From: WTGU01 sp965200925
Lineage (GTDB): Bacteria; Pseudomonadota; Alphaproteobacteria; UBA828
DNA length: 64,000 bases
Direction of reading: 5' to 3'
Assembly (NCBI GenBank): GCA_965200925.1
Contig: OZ241738.1
Span: forward strand, 3,410,001-3,474,000
Position numbers and translations under genes: made by a program. The stretch's first letter is position 1, and every line of letters begins with the position of its first letter. The notes under the pieces are model-generated. The model searched no databases. It was not told the origin of the DNA and worked only from the letters and a program-made list of their open reading frames with translations. Shown here one piece after another: positions 50,866-59,803 of this stretch.

Positions 50866-52122
50866 CTACTCGAACCGGGCTTCGTTCAACAGCCAGTAGG
50901 CATCCGTTCCCTTCAAGACGTCGTTGTCCTTCGCATAGTCGAAGGGAGTGAAGCCGTCATCATCCCACGCGCCGGGGTCCGCACCGCCTTCGATCAACGC
51001 CGTAATCACGGAAAGGTTGGCGTTTCTCTCCGCCGCGAAGTGAAGCGGCGTATAGCCGCCGTGCTTCAATCTTGCGCCGGGGTCCGCGCCGCCTTCGATC
51101 AACGCCGCAATCACGGATGGGTTGGAATTGTCCGAAGCCGCAAGGTGAAGCGGCGTGTTGTCGTATGCGTCGCGCGCGGCGGGGTTCGCACCGGCAGCGA
51201 GCGCGGCCTTCACTTCGGAAGCGGTTCCGCTTTCCGCCGCCTCGAACAGAGCGTCCGTCGCATCTGTTTTCAACATCCGGTAGGCGTCGGTTGCCTTCAA
51301 GGCGTCGTTGTCACTCGCATAGTCGAAGGGAGTGAAGCCGGCGTTATCGCGTGCGCCGGGGTCCGCGCCCCCTTCGATCAACGCCACGATCACGGATGGG
51401 TTGTCACTCCACAACACCGCCCAATGAAGCGGCGTGTTGCCGTCGTATTTATCATGTGCGCCGAGGTCCGCGCCGGCAGCGAGCGCGGCCTTCACTTCGG
51501 AAGCGGGCCCATCTTGCGCCGCATTAAATAGAACGTCCGTCGCAAAGTCGAAGGGAGTGGCGCCGCGTTCATTGCGGGCGCCGGGGTCCGCGCCGCCTTC
51601 GATCAACGCCACGATCACCGCGGGGTTGGAATTGTCCGAAGCCGCATCGTGAAGCGGCGTGTTGTCGTATGCGTCGCGCGCGCCGGGGTCCGCACCGGCT
51701 TCGATCAACGCCGCAATCACAGCGGGGTTGGCGTTGTTCCTCGCCGCCTTATGAAGCGGTGTGTTGTCGTTATCATCACGCGCGCCGGGGTCCGCGCCGG
51801 CAGCGAGCGCGGCCTTCACTTCGGAAGCGGTTCCGCTTTCCGCCGCCTCGAACAGATTGACCGGCGCGTCGCACCTCAACGCCTCAGTCTCGGCGGGGTC
51901 CGCGCCGGTCGCGCCGGCGCGACCGCTCGCAACAACGGACGGGCTCTCGGGCGCGGTAGCGGTAGCGGTCGGGCTTTCGGGCGCGGAACTGGAATCGGCC
52001 TTTTCATTATCGCTCGTTACCAAAGCCACGATAACCAAAATCACAAACAATCCGAAACAACCGCCTCCCCCATACAATGCCGCCAATTTGATTTTCCGCA
52101 CCCATTTCGGATAAGTCCGCAC
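50866..52122 (-). CDS. Membrane-anchored ankyrin-repeat protein
   Basis: 418 residues from the GTG at 52122 (GGGAG upstream). Residues 1-13 are basic, 14-35 form one transmembrane span (LYGGGGCFGLFVILVIVALV), 36-90 are a Ser/Ala/Pro linker, and the rest is a string of ankyrin repeats in three blocks each starting LF.AA..G.ASEVKAALAAG, with NTPLH, ALIE.GADPGA and TPFDYA motifs. The anchor is nearly the same as in the neighbouring gene at 52484-53083. Part of the array is duplicated exactly at DNA level. Probably presents the repeats outside the membrane; partner unknown. Confidence 0.88.
   Translation of the reverse strand: MRTYPKWVRKIKLAALYGGGGCFGLFVILVIVALVTSDNEKADSSSAPESPTATATAPESPSVVASGRAGATGADPAETEALRCDAPVNLFEAAESGTASEVKAALAAGADPGARDDNDNTPLHKAARNNANPAVIAALIEAGADPGARDAYDNTPLHDAASDNSNPAVIVALIEGGADPGARNERGATPFDFATDVLFNAAQDGPASEVKAALAAGADLGAHDKYDGNTPLHWAVLWSDNPSVIVALIEGGADPGARDNAGFTPFDYASDNDALKATDAYRMLKTDATDALFEAAESGTASEVKAALAAGANPAARDAYDNTPLHLAASDNSNPSVIAALIEGGADPGARLKHGGYTPLHFAAERNANLSVITALIEGGADPGAWDDDGFTPFDYAKDNDVLKGTDAYWLLNEARFE
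51191..51856. repeat. Exact 60-bp internal duplication in the ankyrin gene
   Basis: 51191-51250 and 51797-51856 are identical over 60 bases (beginning CCGGCAGCGAGCGCGGCCTT), and a third, partly diverged copy starts near 51473. Identity at the DNA level, including silent positions, indicates recent duplication or gene conversion within the array. Confidence 0.85.
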
Positions 52123-52230
52123 AGCTTCACTCCCTTCATGTTGCCGATATTCCCATGCAGGCAGTGTAGCGGTCACAGTGTCCGGGTTGCAACCCGCCAT
52201 GGCGAGCGCGCCGCGCCCGCCTCGAAGCCC

Positions 52231-52307
52231 GCGCCCATAGCCCACCCGTGAACGCCGTTCCGGCCCGCCCGGCCCCGCGTGGCACCCGCCAGCCTCGAAC
52301 GCGCCCA
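52231..52307. repeat. About 80-bp direct repeat, copy 2
   Basis: 52231-52265 matches 50121-50155 with two substitutions, and 52283-52307 matches 50175-50201 with one small deletion. It lies in the gap between the ankyrin gene and its anchor-sharing neighbour. The remainder of the 52123-52483 gap shows no gene I can support. Confidence 0.8.
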
Positions 52308-52483
52308 CACGCCGCCCGTAGACGGCCCGCCAGCACGCGATAGCGCCGCCCCAGGTATTTCGCCCGCGGCGCCGCACGGCGCCCACGGTTCCCGCACCGG
52401 CCCGCACCGCCGCCGCCCTACTCGAATGCGCCTTCCTTCAACAACCGGTAAGCGTCGGTTCCCTTCAGAAGAGAGTCTTGCCA

Positions 52484-53083
52484 TCACCGGGTTTTGTGTA
52501 CGGTCACAGCGGCCTTGATGCTCAAAGCCGCCACCTCGTAGGTGAATGCGTCGTTGTTGCAGGATACCATATAGCCCCCAAACAACGGGATCGATACCAT
52601 GCTGCTCAGCGTGTCGCAGGGATAGTGTGCACGCTGGATTGCTTTGACAAGCCGCCAACCGTCTTCCTTGAGATAGCCGGCAATGCGAGCCTTTTTCTCG
52701 ACAGGAAGCCCGCCGATGTAGTAGGCCGGCTTAGCCTCCACGCCGCCGGTATACCGGTCGCGCCCGCCCACAACAACGCCGCGCCCGACAACGGCGCGCC
52801 GTGGCCAGTACTGGCGCGCCGCTTCCGTGCGGTCCGTCCACGCCTCAAGCGCCGCCACAAACGGGCGGTCCGGCGCAAGCGGCGGGTTCCCTATCGGCGC
52901 GTGCGGCCGGGCTTCGGGCGCGGAATCGGAAACGGAAGCGGCCGGGCTTTCGGAAGCGGTCTTGTCTTTATTGCTCATTACCAGAGCCACAATAAACAGA
53001 ATCACAAACAATCCGACACAACCGCCCCCACCATACAAGGCTACCAATTTGATTCTCCGCAACCATTTCGAATAAGCCCGCAT
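52484..53083 (-). CDS. Membrane-anchored protein sharing its N-terminal anchor with the ankyrin protein
   Basis: 199 residues from the ATG at 53083, which has AAGGGGAA upstream. Residues 1-36 (MRAYSKWLRRIKLVALYGGG then GCVGLFVILFIVALV) align without gaps to the ankyrin protein; by hand the first 98 bases agree at 84 positions. The rest is unrelated: a linker, then WTDRTEAARQYWPRRAVVG, a helix KKARIAGYLKEDGWRLVKAI and a C-terminal CDTLSSMVSIPLFGGYMVSC with NNDAFTYEV, probably a small disulfide-bonded periplasmic domain. No known family. Confidence 0.78.
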   Translation of the reverse strand: MRAYSKWLRRIKLVALYGGGGCVGLFVILFIVALVMSNKDKTASESPAASVSDSAPEARPHAPIGNPPLAPDRPFVAALEAWTDRTEAARQYWPRRAVVGRGVVVGGRDRYTGGVEAKPAYYIGGLPVEKKARIAGYLKEDGWRLVKAIQRAHYPCDTLSSMVSIPLFGGYMVSCNNDAFTYEVAALSIKAAVTVHKTR

Positions 53084-53207
53084 TGCTTCCCCTTCGTTGA
53101 TTGCCGCACCGGCCCGCCCGGCGCCGCCCGCTTCGTTCACGCTCTCACGGCGCCCGCGCGGCCCATGCCGGCGCCGCCCGCGAGCCTCAAGCCCGCACCC
53201 CCCATAC

Positions 53208-53384
53208 CTACCACCCGCGCCGGCGCCCACGCGGCCGCATGGCGCGCGCAAGCGTCTTGTGTGTGTAGCGGCGCGCCAGGAAGCTCCCCGCGCCGCCGGC
53301 GCCGCCCCTCGAAGCAGCCCGGAACAACAAGACCATGGACAAGATGCGGTAGATCAAGCGGATTGGATCAATGCCTTTGGCCAT
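53208..53384 (-). CDS. Basic microprotein, 58 residues
   Basis: ATG at 53384 with GGGAG seven bases upstream. MAKGIDPIRLIYRILSMVLL forms an amphipathic to hydrophobic helix, followed by a glycine-rich linker and FLARRYTHKTLARAMRPRGR to the stop. A second, startless copy of its C-terminal part lies at 53571-53650, which supports that this sequence is or was a real gene. Function unknown. Around it (53085-53854) I see no other supported gene. Confidence 0.5.
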   Translation of the reverse strand: MAKGIDPIRLIYRILSMVLLFRAASRGGAGGAGSFLARRYTHKTLARAMRPRGRRRGW

Positions 53385-53570
53385 GGTGTTGCTCCCACAG
53401 TGTCCAAGAAACGCAACGCTCGAAGTCGGCAAGCCACAACACCGCGTCCGGCGCCGCCAGCAAGCCGCCGTGCGCTACCACGCCGCACCATGGCACCGCG
53501 CCCGGCGGCCGGGTTGCGTCCGTTGCCGGCGCCGCGGCGTCCAATCGCCATCATCGCCCGCCCCCTTGGC

Positions 53571-53650
53571 CTACCACCCGCCCCGGTGCCGTCGCGGCCG
53601 CATCGCCCACGCAAGCGTCTTGTGTGCGTAGCGCCGCGCCAGGAAGCCCG
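53571..53650 (-). pseudogene. Duplicated C-terminal fragment of the 58-residue microprotein
   Basis: Minus-strand frame reading GFLARRYAHKTLAWAMRPRR then HRGGW and a stop, against GSFLARRYTHKTLARAMRPR in the intact copy; the DNA of 53208-53287 and 53571-53650 aligns over its whole length. No ribosome site or start codon is present upstream in frame, so it is a partial duplication. Confidence 0.55.
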
Positions 53651-53854
53651 CCGGCGCCGTCGCGCGCCTCGTGCGTGCCGACGCGCCCGCCCCGGCCGCT
53701 GCATCTGGCGGACGGAGTGTAGGCGGGGGTCGTCCGGTTTCCAACGCCTTGGCGCCGGGACGGATGGACCGATGCGCGAGCGCCCGGTTCGACCCTCGAC
53801 GGCGCGGGGTTTTGCCAGCAATATCGCCGCGCGAGTCCGAACGGCGGGGCGGCG

Positions 53855-55960
53855 ATGGCGGAGTGCGATGCGAAGGCGCGGGTCGGCGTCGATATCGGCG
53901 GAACCTTCACCGATATCGTGCTGGAGCGCGGGCCGGCGCGGTTCACCGCGAAGGTGCTGACGACGCCCGACGCGCCCGAGGAGGGCGTGCGGCAAGGCCT
54001 CGTGCAGGCCATGGAGGCCGGCGAGGTGGCGCCCGAGGATGTGGCGCTGGTGATCCACGGCACGACGCTCGCCACCAACGCGCTGATCGAGCGCAAGGGC
54101 GCGCGAACCGCGCTCGTGACCACCGAAGGGTTCCGCGACTCGATCGAGATGGGCACCGAGAGCCGGTTCGAGCAATACGACATCGAGATGGAAAAGCCGG
54201 TGCCACTGGTGCCGCGGCATCTGCGCTTCCCCGTCCCCGAGCGGCTCGACGCCTCGGGCGCGGCGATCCTGCCGCTCGACGAAGGCGCGCTCGCCGCCGT
54301 CGCCGCGCGCCTCGCGGCGGAAGACGTCGAAAGCGCCGCGATCGGCTTCCTGCACAGCTACGTCAACCCGGCGCACGAACGCCGCGCGCGCACCGTGCTG
54401 CAAGAGGCGCTGCCGGGCCTCCCCGTCACCCTTTCTTCCGAGGCGGCGCCGGAGATGCGCGAGTACGAGCGCTTCTCCACCGCCTGCGCCAACGCCTATG
54501 TCCAGCCGCTCATGGCGCGCTACCTGCGCGGCCTCGAACAGGGCCTGCGCGCGCGCGGCTTCGCCTGCCCCCTCTTCGTCATGCTGTCCGGCGGCGGCGT
54601 GACCGACGTCGAAACGGCCATCCGCTTCCCCATCCGCCTGGTCGAATCCGGGCCGGTCGGCGGCGCCGTCTTCGCCAGCGACGTGGCCCGCCGCTGCGGG
54701 CTCGACCGCGTGCTCTCCTTCGACATGGGCGGCACGACGGCCAAGATCTGCCTGATCGACGACGCCCAGCCCACGACCACGCGGGCCTTCGAGGTCGCCC
54801 GCGCCCACCGCTTCCTCAAGGGCAGCGGCCTGCCCTTGCGCATCCCCGTGATCGAGATGGTCGAGATCGGCGCCGGCGGCGGCTCGATCGCCGCCGTCGA
54901 CCGGTTGGGCCGCATCGCGGTTGGGCCGGAGAGCGCCGGTGCCGACCCGGGCCCGGCCTGCTACGGCCGCGGCGGCGCGGTGCCCACGGTGACGGACGCG
55001 GACGTGGCGCTGGGGCGCATCGATCCGGCCGCATTCTCGGACGGGCGCATCGCCCTCGACGGCGCCGCCGCCGAGGAGGCGCTGGCGTGCGACGTGGGCG
55101 CCCCGCTCGGCCTGGAGCCCCGGATGGCGGCGCTGGGCACGAGCGAGGTGGTCGACGAGAACATGGCGAGCGCCGCGCGGGTCCACGCCATCGAGATCGG
55201 CGCGACCCTGGGCGAGCGCGCCATGATCGCCTTCGGCGGAGCGGCACCGCTGCACGCCGCGCGGCTCGCCGAGAAGCTCGACATGGACCGCGTTCTGATC
55301 CCGACCGCGGCGGCGGTAGGTTCGGCCGTGGGCTTCCTCCGCGCGCCGGTCGCCTACGAAGTGGTGCGCAGCGCCTACCAAGTCCTGAGCGCGTTCGACG
55401 CGGACGCCGCCAACCGCGTGCTGGAGGAGATGCGGCGCGAGGCCGCCGCCATCGTCGAACGCGGCGCACCCGGCGCGCCCACGGAAGAGCACCACGCGGC
55501 CTACATGCGCTATCTGGGGCAGGGGCACGAGGTCGCGGTGCCGCTTCCCCGCCGCGTCTGGGGGCCCGACGACGCCGGCGTCGTCCGCGCCGCGTTCGAG
55601 GCGGCCTATGAGGGCCTCTACGGGCGTATCATCCCGAAGCTCGACCTCGAAATCGTGAGCTGGTCCGTGGAGGTGACCACCGTGCCGGAAGCGCCAGCGC
55701 GCCCGGCGCCGCCGCCACCCGCGCCGCCGCCGCCCGCGCGGGGGAAGCGGCCCGTCCTCGATCCGGGCACCGGCGAGACGGTCGAGGCAGCGGTCTATCG
55801 CCGCGCGGAGTTCGCCCCGGGCGCCACCGTCGACGGGCCGGCCCTGATCGTGGAGACGGACACGACCGCGGTCGTGAGCGCGGCCTTCGCCGCCTCGGTG
55901 GACGCGCTGGGGACAATCGTGATGGAACGCCGGAAGCGGGAAACGGGAGACGCCCGATGA
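53855..55960 (+). CDS. hyuA: Hydantoinase/5-oxoprolinase subunit A
   Basis: 701-residue ATP-dependent hydantoinase/oxoprolinase A subunit. The actin-like ATPase start VGVDIGGTFTDIVLE, then HGTTLATNALIERKGARTAL, LSGGGVTDVETA, SFDMGGTTAKICLI and ADPGPACYGRGG are hallmark segments. A proline-rich linker (PAPPPPAPPPPARGK) lies near residue 610. The stop overlaps the hyuB start (ATGA). Possible substrates are 5-oxoproline, N-methylhydantoin or acetone-type carboxylation; sequence alone does not decide. Confidence 0.92.
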   Translation: MAECDAKARVGVDIGGTFTDIVLERGPARFTAKVLTTPDAPEEGVRQGLVQAMEAGEVAPEDVALVIHGTTLATNALIERKGARTALVTTEGFRDSIEMGTESRFEQYDIEMEKPVPLVPRHLRFPVPERLDASGAAILPLDEGALAAVAARLAAEDVESAAIGFLHSYVNPAHERRARTVLQEALPGLPVTLSSEAAPEMREYERFSTACANAYVQPLMARYLRGLEQGLRARGFACPLFVMLSGGGVTDVETAIRFPIRLVESGPVGGAVFASDVARRCGLDRVLSFDMGGTTAKICLIDDAQPTTTRAFEVARAHRFLKGSGLPLRIPVIEMVEIGAGGGSIAAVDRLGRIAVGPESAGADPGPACYGRGGAVPTVTDADVALGRIDPAAFSDGRIALDGAAAEEALACDVGAPLGLEPRMAALGTSEVVDENMASAARVHAIEIGATLGERAMIAFGGAAPLHAARLAEKLDMDRVLIPTAAAVGSAVGFLRAPVAYEVVRSAYQVLSAFDADAANRVLEEMRREAAAIVERGAPGAPTEEHHAAYMRYLGQGHEVAVPLPRRVWGPDDAGVVRAAFEAAYEGLYGRIIPKLDLEIVSWSVEVTTVPEAPARPAPPPPAPPPPARGKRPVLDPGTGETVEAAVYRRAEFAPGATVDGPALIVETDTTAVVSAAFAASVDALGTIVMERRKRETGDAR

Positions 55961-57711
55961 GCACAGGCAGCGAAACCGGGCTCGCCCGGATCCACGCGCA
56001 GATCATGTGGAACCGCCTGCTGTCGGTGGTCGAGGAGCAGGCGCAGACCCTGCTGCGGACCGCCTTCAGCACCACCGTGCGGGAGGCCGGCGACCTCTCG
56101 GCCGGCGTGTTCGACACGAGGGGCCGGATGCTCGCCCAGGCGGTGACCGGCACGCCGGGGCACGTCAACTCCATGGCGGCGGCCGTGCGCCACTTCCTCG
56201 ATCGCTATCCGAACGAGAGCCTGCGCGAGGGCGACGTCCTGATCACCAACGACCCGTGGCTCACCTGCGGGCACCTGCACGACCTCACGGTGGTGACGCC
56301 GGTGTTCAAGGGCGGCCGCGTGATCGGCTCCTTCGCCTGCACGGCCCATGTCGTGGACATCGGCGGGCGCGGCTTCGGGCCGGACGCGCGCTCGGTCTTC
56401 GAGGAAGGGCTCTACATCCCGATCATGCCGCTGGTCCGCGAGGGGCGCATGAACGAGGACCTGCTGGAAATGGTGCGCTGGAACGTGCGCGAGCCCCTTC
56501 AGCTCGAAGGCGACCTGTTCTCGCTGATCGCCTGCAACCGGACGGGAGCGGACCGGCTGCTCGCCATGATGGACGAATTCGGGCTCGACGGGCTGGAGGC
56601 GCTGGCCGACGAGATCGTCGAGCGGTCGCGGGAGGCGACGCTCACCGCCATCGCCGACCTGCCGAAGGGCACCTACAGGCACAGCCTGACGATGGACGGC
56701 TACGACGAGCCCATCACGCTCGCCGCCGAGATGACCGTCTCCCGCGACGGCATCCACGTCGATTACGCCGGCACATCGCCCGCGAGCAATCACGGCATCA
56801 ACGTGGTGCTCAACTACACCGCCGCCTACACCTGCTTCGGCCTCAAATGCATCGTCGCGAAGGAAGTTCCGAACAACGCCGGCTCGCTGGCGCCGCTGAC
56901 GGTATCGGCGCCCGAGGGTTCGATCCTCAACGCCCAGCGCCCGTGGCCGGTCGCCGCGCGCCACGTGATCGGCCACATGCTCCCCGATCTGGTGTTCGGC
57001 TGTCTCCACCAGGCCATGCCGGGCCGAGTTCCGGCGGAGGGCGCGGCCTCCCTCTGGATCGTGCAGCTTCGGGGCGGGGCGACGGCGATCGACGGCGAGG
57101 CGCGGCGCAACGCGGAGCGGGAGCCTCCCGAATTCGAGATCGCCCTCTTCAACAGCGGCGGCTCGGGCGCGCGGCCCACCCTCGACGGCCTGTCGGCGAC
57201 CGCCTTCCCGAGCGGCGTGCGCACCATGCCGGCCGAGGCCACCGAGACGGTGGCCCCCATCGTGGTCTGGCGGAAGGAGCTGGCGGCGGACACCGGCGGC
57301 GCCGGCCTTCGTCGCGGCGGGCTCGGCCAGGCGATCGAGATCGGCGGTGCCGACGGGGCGCCTTTCAGCGTGCTGGCGCAGTTCGAGCGCATCCATCACC
57401 CGGCGCGCGGCCGAGGCGGCGGGCTGGATGGCGCCGCCGGCGGAATCGCTCTCGACGACGGCACGCGGCTGCGCGGCAAGGGCCAGCAGACGATCCCACC
57501 CGCGCGGCGCCTGCGGCTGCTTCTGCCGGGCGGTGCCGGCTATGGCGACCCGCACCGCCGCGCGCCCGAGGACGTGGCCGCGGACGTCCGCGACGCCCTG
57601 GTCTCCCCCGCCGCCGCTCGCCGTGACTATGCCGTCGCCGTCTCCGAATCGGGCGCGCTCGATGCGGCCGCCACCGAGACCCTCCGCGCGCCGCGGAGCG
57701 CCGAAGGCTGA
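55957..57711 (+). CDS. hyuB: Hydantoinase/5-oxoprolinase subunit B
   Basis: 584-residue partner subunit. Family features are DLSAGVFDTRGRMLAQAVTG, GTPGHVNSMAAAV, LREGDVLITNDPWLTCGHLH, FACTAHVVDIGGRGFGPDAR and, near the C-terminus, LPGGAGYGDPHRRAPEDV. Start ATG overlaps the hyuA stop. With hyuA it forms the cytosolic heteromeric enzyme. Located right after the repeat island and before the lower-GC HD pair. Confidence 0.92.
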   Translation: MSTGSETGLARIHAQIMWNRLLSVVEEQAQTLLRTAFSTTVREAGDLSAGVFDTRGRMLAQAVTGTPGHVNSMAAAVRHFLDRYPNESLREGDVLITNDPWLTCGHLHDLTVVTPVFKGGRVIGSFACTAHVVDIGGRGFGPDARSVFEEGLYIPIMPLVREGRMNEDLLEMVRWNVREPLQLEGDLFSLIACNRTGADRLLAMMDEFGLDGLEALADEIVERSREATLTAIADLPKGTYRHSLTMDGYDEPITLAAEMTVSRDGIHVDYAGTSPASNHGINVVLNYTAAYTCFGLKCIVAKEVPNNAGSLAPLTVSAPEGSILNAQRPWPVAARHVIGHMLPDLVFGCLHQAMPGRVPAEGAASLWIVQLRGGATAIDGEARRNAEREPPEFEIALFNSGGSGARPTLDGLSATAFPSGVRTMPAEATETVAPIVVWRKELAADTGGAGLRRGGLGQAIEIGGADGAPFSVLAQFERIHHPARGRGGGLDGAAGGIALDDGTRLRGKGQQTIPPARRLRLLLPGGAGYGDPHRRAPEDVAADVRDALVSPAAARRDYAVAVSESGALDAAATETLRAPRSAEG

Positions 57712-57839
57712 TGATACCAACCGACGAGTGGACGAATCGGGTGGACTGAGAATGAGCGTGCCGGTATCAAGAGTCTGTCGCAAGGGGTTATGCCGAGAGC
57801 TCCGTCACGCTCCGATCGAGGCAATTCGGTGACATACCC

Positions 57840-59252
57840 ATGTCCGGCTCTGCAAAAGCTCAGCGCGTCCGCGATCCTCTTCACAACCTTATCGAGTTTA
57901 AGCCGACACAACTCGAGCGAACTCTCTGGCAAGTCATCCAGACCGAACCGTTTCAGCGTTTGCGGCGAATCAGGCAACTCGGATTCTCCGAATTTGTATT
58001 CCCCGGCGCGACTCACACGCGCTTTTCTCACTCCATCGGCGTATTCCATATCGCACGGCAATTGATGCGGGTCATCGAGCAGAAAATGGGATCGGACATC
58101 GACGAACACCAGCGCGATGTGGCACTGGCCGCTTCCCTCGTCCACGACGTCGGACACGGTATGTTCAGCCACTCCTTCGAGGATGTTGGTAAGAAGCTCG
58201 ACTTTCCCATGGCGAGACACGAACAAGTGAGCGAAACCCTCATCCGCCATGGCGAGATTGCCGAAATGTTCAAGGAGCTTGGTAGCGGCTTCGCCAACGA
58301 CGTGGCGGACGTTCTGGGGCGGAGAGAGCCAGCGAATCTTTACGAATCCGTCGTATCAAGTCAGTTTGATGCGGATCGACTGGACTATATGCAGCGCGAC
58401 CGGCTTATGACGGGAGTGCAGAGCAGTGGTATTGACGCAACTTGGTTGATGAGCAACCTGGAAATCGGCTCCGTGCCGGTCAGGGCCGACGACGAGCCAT
58501 CGGACAATGTCCACACGCTCGTCCTTGGTCCAAAAGCATTTTACACAGCTGAGAACTATGTCCTGTCTCTCTTTCAGCTTTATCCAAACGTCTATTTGCA
58601 TAAAACGACAAGGGCGGCGGAGAAGTTGTTTTCCTGCTTGATTCATCGAATTTTTGAACTAATATACGGAGGACACGAAGAAAAAACTGGCTTACCCGTG
58701 GGTCATCCGATCCGCAATTTTGCGAAAGATCCTAGTGAGATCAGGCACGCGCTGGCACTCGATGACTCCGTATTTTGGGGAGCACTTCATATGATGGTGG
58801 ACGCTGGGGATCCTCTGATTCGGAATTGCTCTCTCCGGTTGCAGACGCGTCGTTTACCGAAGTGCATCGATATAGGCCGGCGTGTCTCGGAGCGTGAAAC
58901 AACCGATATGAATCCTGAAGAGAAACTTGCTCGCTTGCGTCTTGCGAAAAACGAAATCGTGAGACAAATTCAAACCGTTGCGGCGGAGCGCCGATTCGAT
59001 CAACCGCAGATATTTGTCGACGAAGCACGACGCACCCCCTACAAGAAGTCCCAGGAGTCGCACACGCTTCTTGATCTAATCCTGATCAAGCACGGAGAGG
59101 ATCGTTTCGAGGATATGGCGAATCTTTCTCGGGTGGTAGAAAGTGCGGAGACGTTCGAGGTTTGTAGGGCGTATTGCGATATGGATGACGAGGAGGGACG
59201 GAACATGATAGAGAGCGTAATAGAGACGTCGCAGCCAAGGGAGAACGGATGA
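57840..59252 (+). CDS. HD-domain phosphohydrolase (dNTPase/SAMHD1-like)
   Basis: 470 residues. The HD superfamily ligands are complete: H64 (THTRFSHSIGVFHIARQL), H102-D103 (SLVHDVGHGMFSHSFE) and D177 (SQFDADRLDYMQRD), with VRDPLHNLIEF at the start, as in the YpgQ/SAMHD1-like group of HD proteins acting on nucleotides. Base composition is far lower in GC than hyuAB, so it was probably acquired. The stop overlaps the ATG of a small Panacea-like gene. Nucleotide depletion in phage defence is possible but not shown. Confidence 0.85.
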   Translation: MSGSAKAQRVRDPLHNLIEFKPTQLERTLWQVIQTEPFQRLRRIRQLGFSEFVFPGATHTRFSHSIGVFHIARQLMRVIEQKMGSDIDEHQRDVALAASLVHDVGHGMFSHSFEDVGKKLDFPMARHEQVSETLIRHGEIAEMFKELGSGFANDVADVLGRREPANLYESVVSSQFDADRLDYMQRDRLMTGVQSSGIDATWLMSNLEIGSVPVRADDEPSDNVHTLVLGPKAFYTAENYVLSLFQLYPNVYLHKTTRAAEKLFSCLIHRIFELIYGGHEEKTGLPVGHPIRNFAKDPSEIRHALALDDSVFWGALHMMVDAGDPLIRNCSLRLQTRRLPKCIDIGRRVSERETTDMNPEEKLARLRLAKNEIVRQIQTVAAERRFDQPQIFVDEARRTPYKKSQESHTLLDLILIKHGEDRFEDMANLSRVVESAETFEVCRAYCDMDDEEGRNMIESVIETSQPRENG

Positions 59253-59791
59253 TGGGATACAATCTGCACAGAAAAGCCGCTGCGATCGTGAGGGATGCGG
59301 GCGGAAGGCTGGTCGGACGGACGCGCTTTCAAAAGGTCGTATATCTGACCCAGCTCGCCGGTTTTATGGAAGAATTCTCATTTGAATATCGCTTTTACGG
59401 TCCATATAGCGAGACGCTGACCGAGGCGATGGAGATCGCCGTGGGGCTCGGAATCGTTGCGGAGGAGGAGAAGGAATCCGCCTCTGGCGCGTACTATTCC
59501 ATCTATCGCATCGGTCCGGGATTCCAATGCGAGGACCGCATCAACGATGCCCGTACTCACTTTGTCCAGACTGCTGCCAGCGTTGGTGCCATTGCATTGG
59601 AGCTGGCGGCGACAGCGGCTTTCCTTCATGTCGAGCAGGGGTTCGGCAGAGAGGGCAAAGGGGATCCATGGGAACTTACGGCCCGACACAAACCGGGCAA
59701 GGCTGCAAACGGCAGATTGGACCATGCGAAAAGGAAGTACGAGACACTTCGTGGCCTCGACGTGCCGAATCCACTGCCGTTGATCGGCTGA
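59249..59791 (+). CDS. Panacea/SocA-like small protein coupled to the HD protein
   Basis: 180 residues. The first half, KAAAIVRDAGGRLVGRTRFQ then KVVYLTQLAGF, EYRFYGPYSETLTEAMEIAV, has the RT-x-FQK-x2-YL and YGPYS features of phage-associated SocA/DUF4065 (Panacea) proteins, which act as antitoxins or adaptor chaperones. The second half is helical with no known motif. Start ATG 59249 (or the ATG at 59252) lies in the HD stop. Low-GC like its partner. The antitoxin role is inferred. Confidence 0.6.
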   Translation: MMGYNLHRKAAAIVRDAGGRLVGRTRFQKVVYLTQLAGFMEEFSFEYRFYGPYSETLTEAMEIAVGLGIVAEEEKESASGAYYSIYRIGPGFQCEDRINDARTHFVQTAASVGAIALELAATAAFLHVEQGFGREGKGDPWELTARHKPGKAANGRLDHAKRKYETLRGLDVPNPLPLIG

Positions 59792-59803
59792 GGTTCTGCG
59801 TTC

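Noticed and set aside
48600..53850. Mobile element or integron with its own recombinase
   Set aside because: Repeats are present but I find no transposase, integrase or terminal inverted repeats, so I report only the repeats and gene changes.
53354..55528. 724-codon minus-strand frame opposite hyuA
   Set aside because: Shadow of a well-supported plus-strand gene; no ribosome site or domain.
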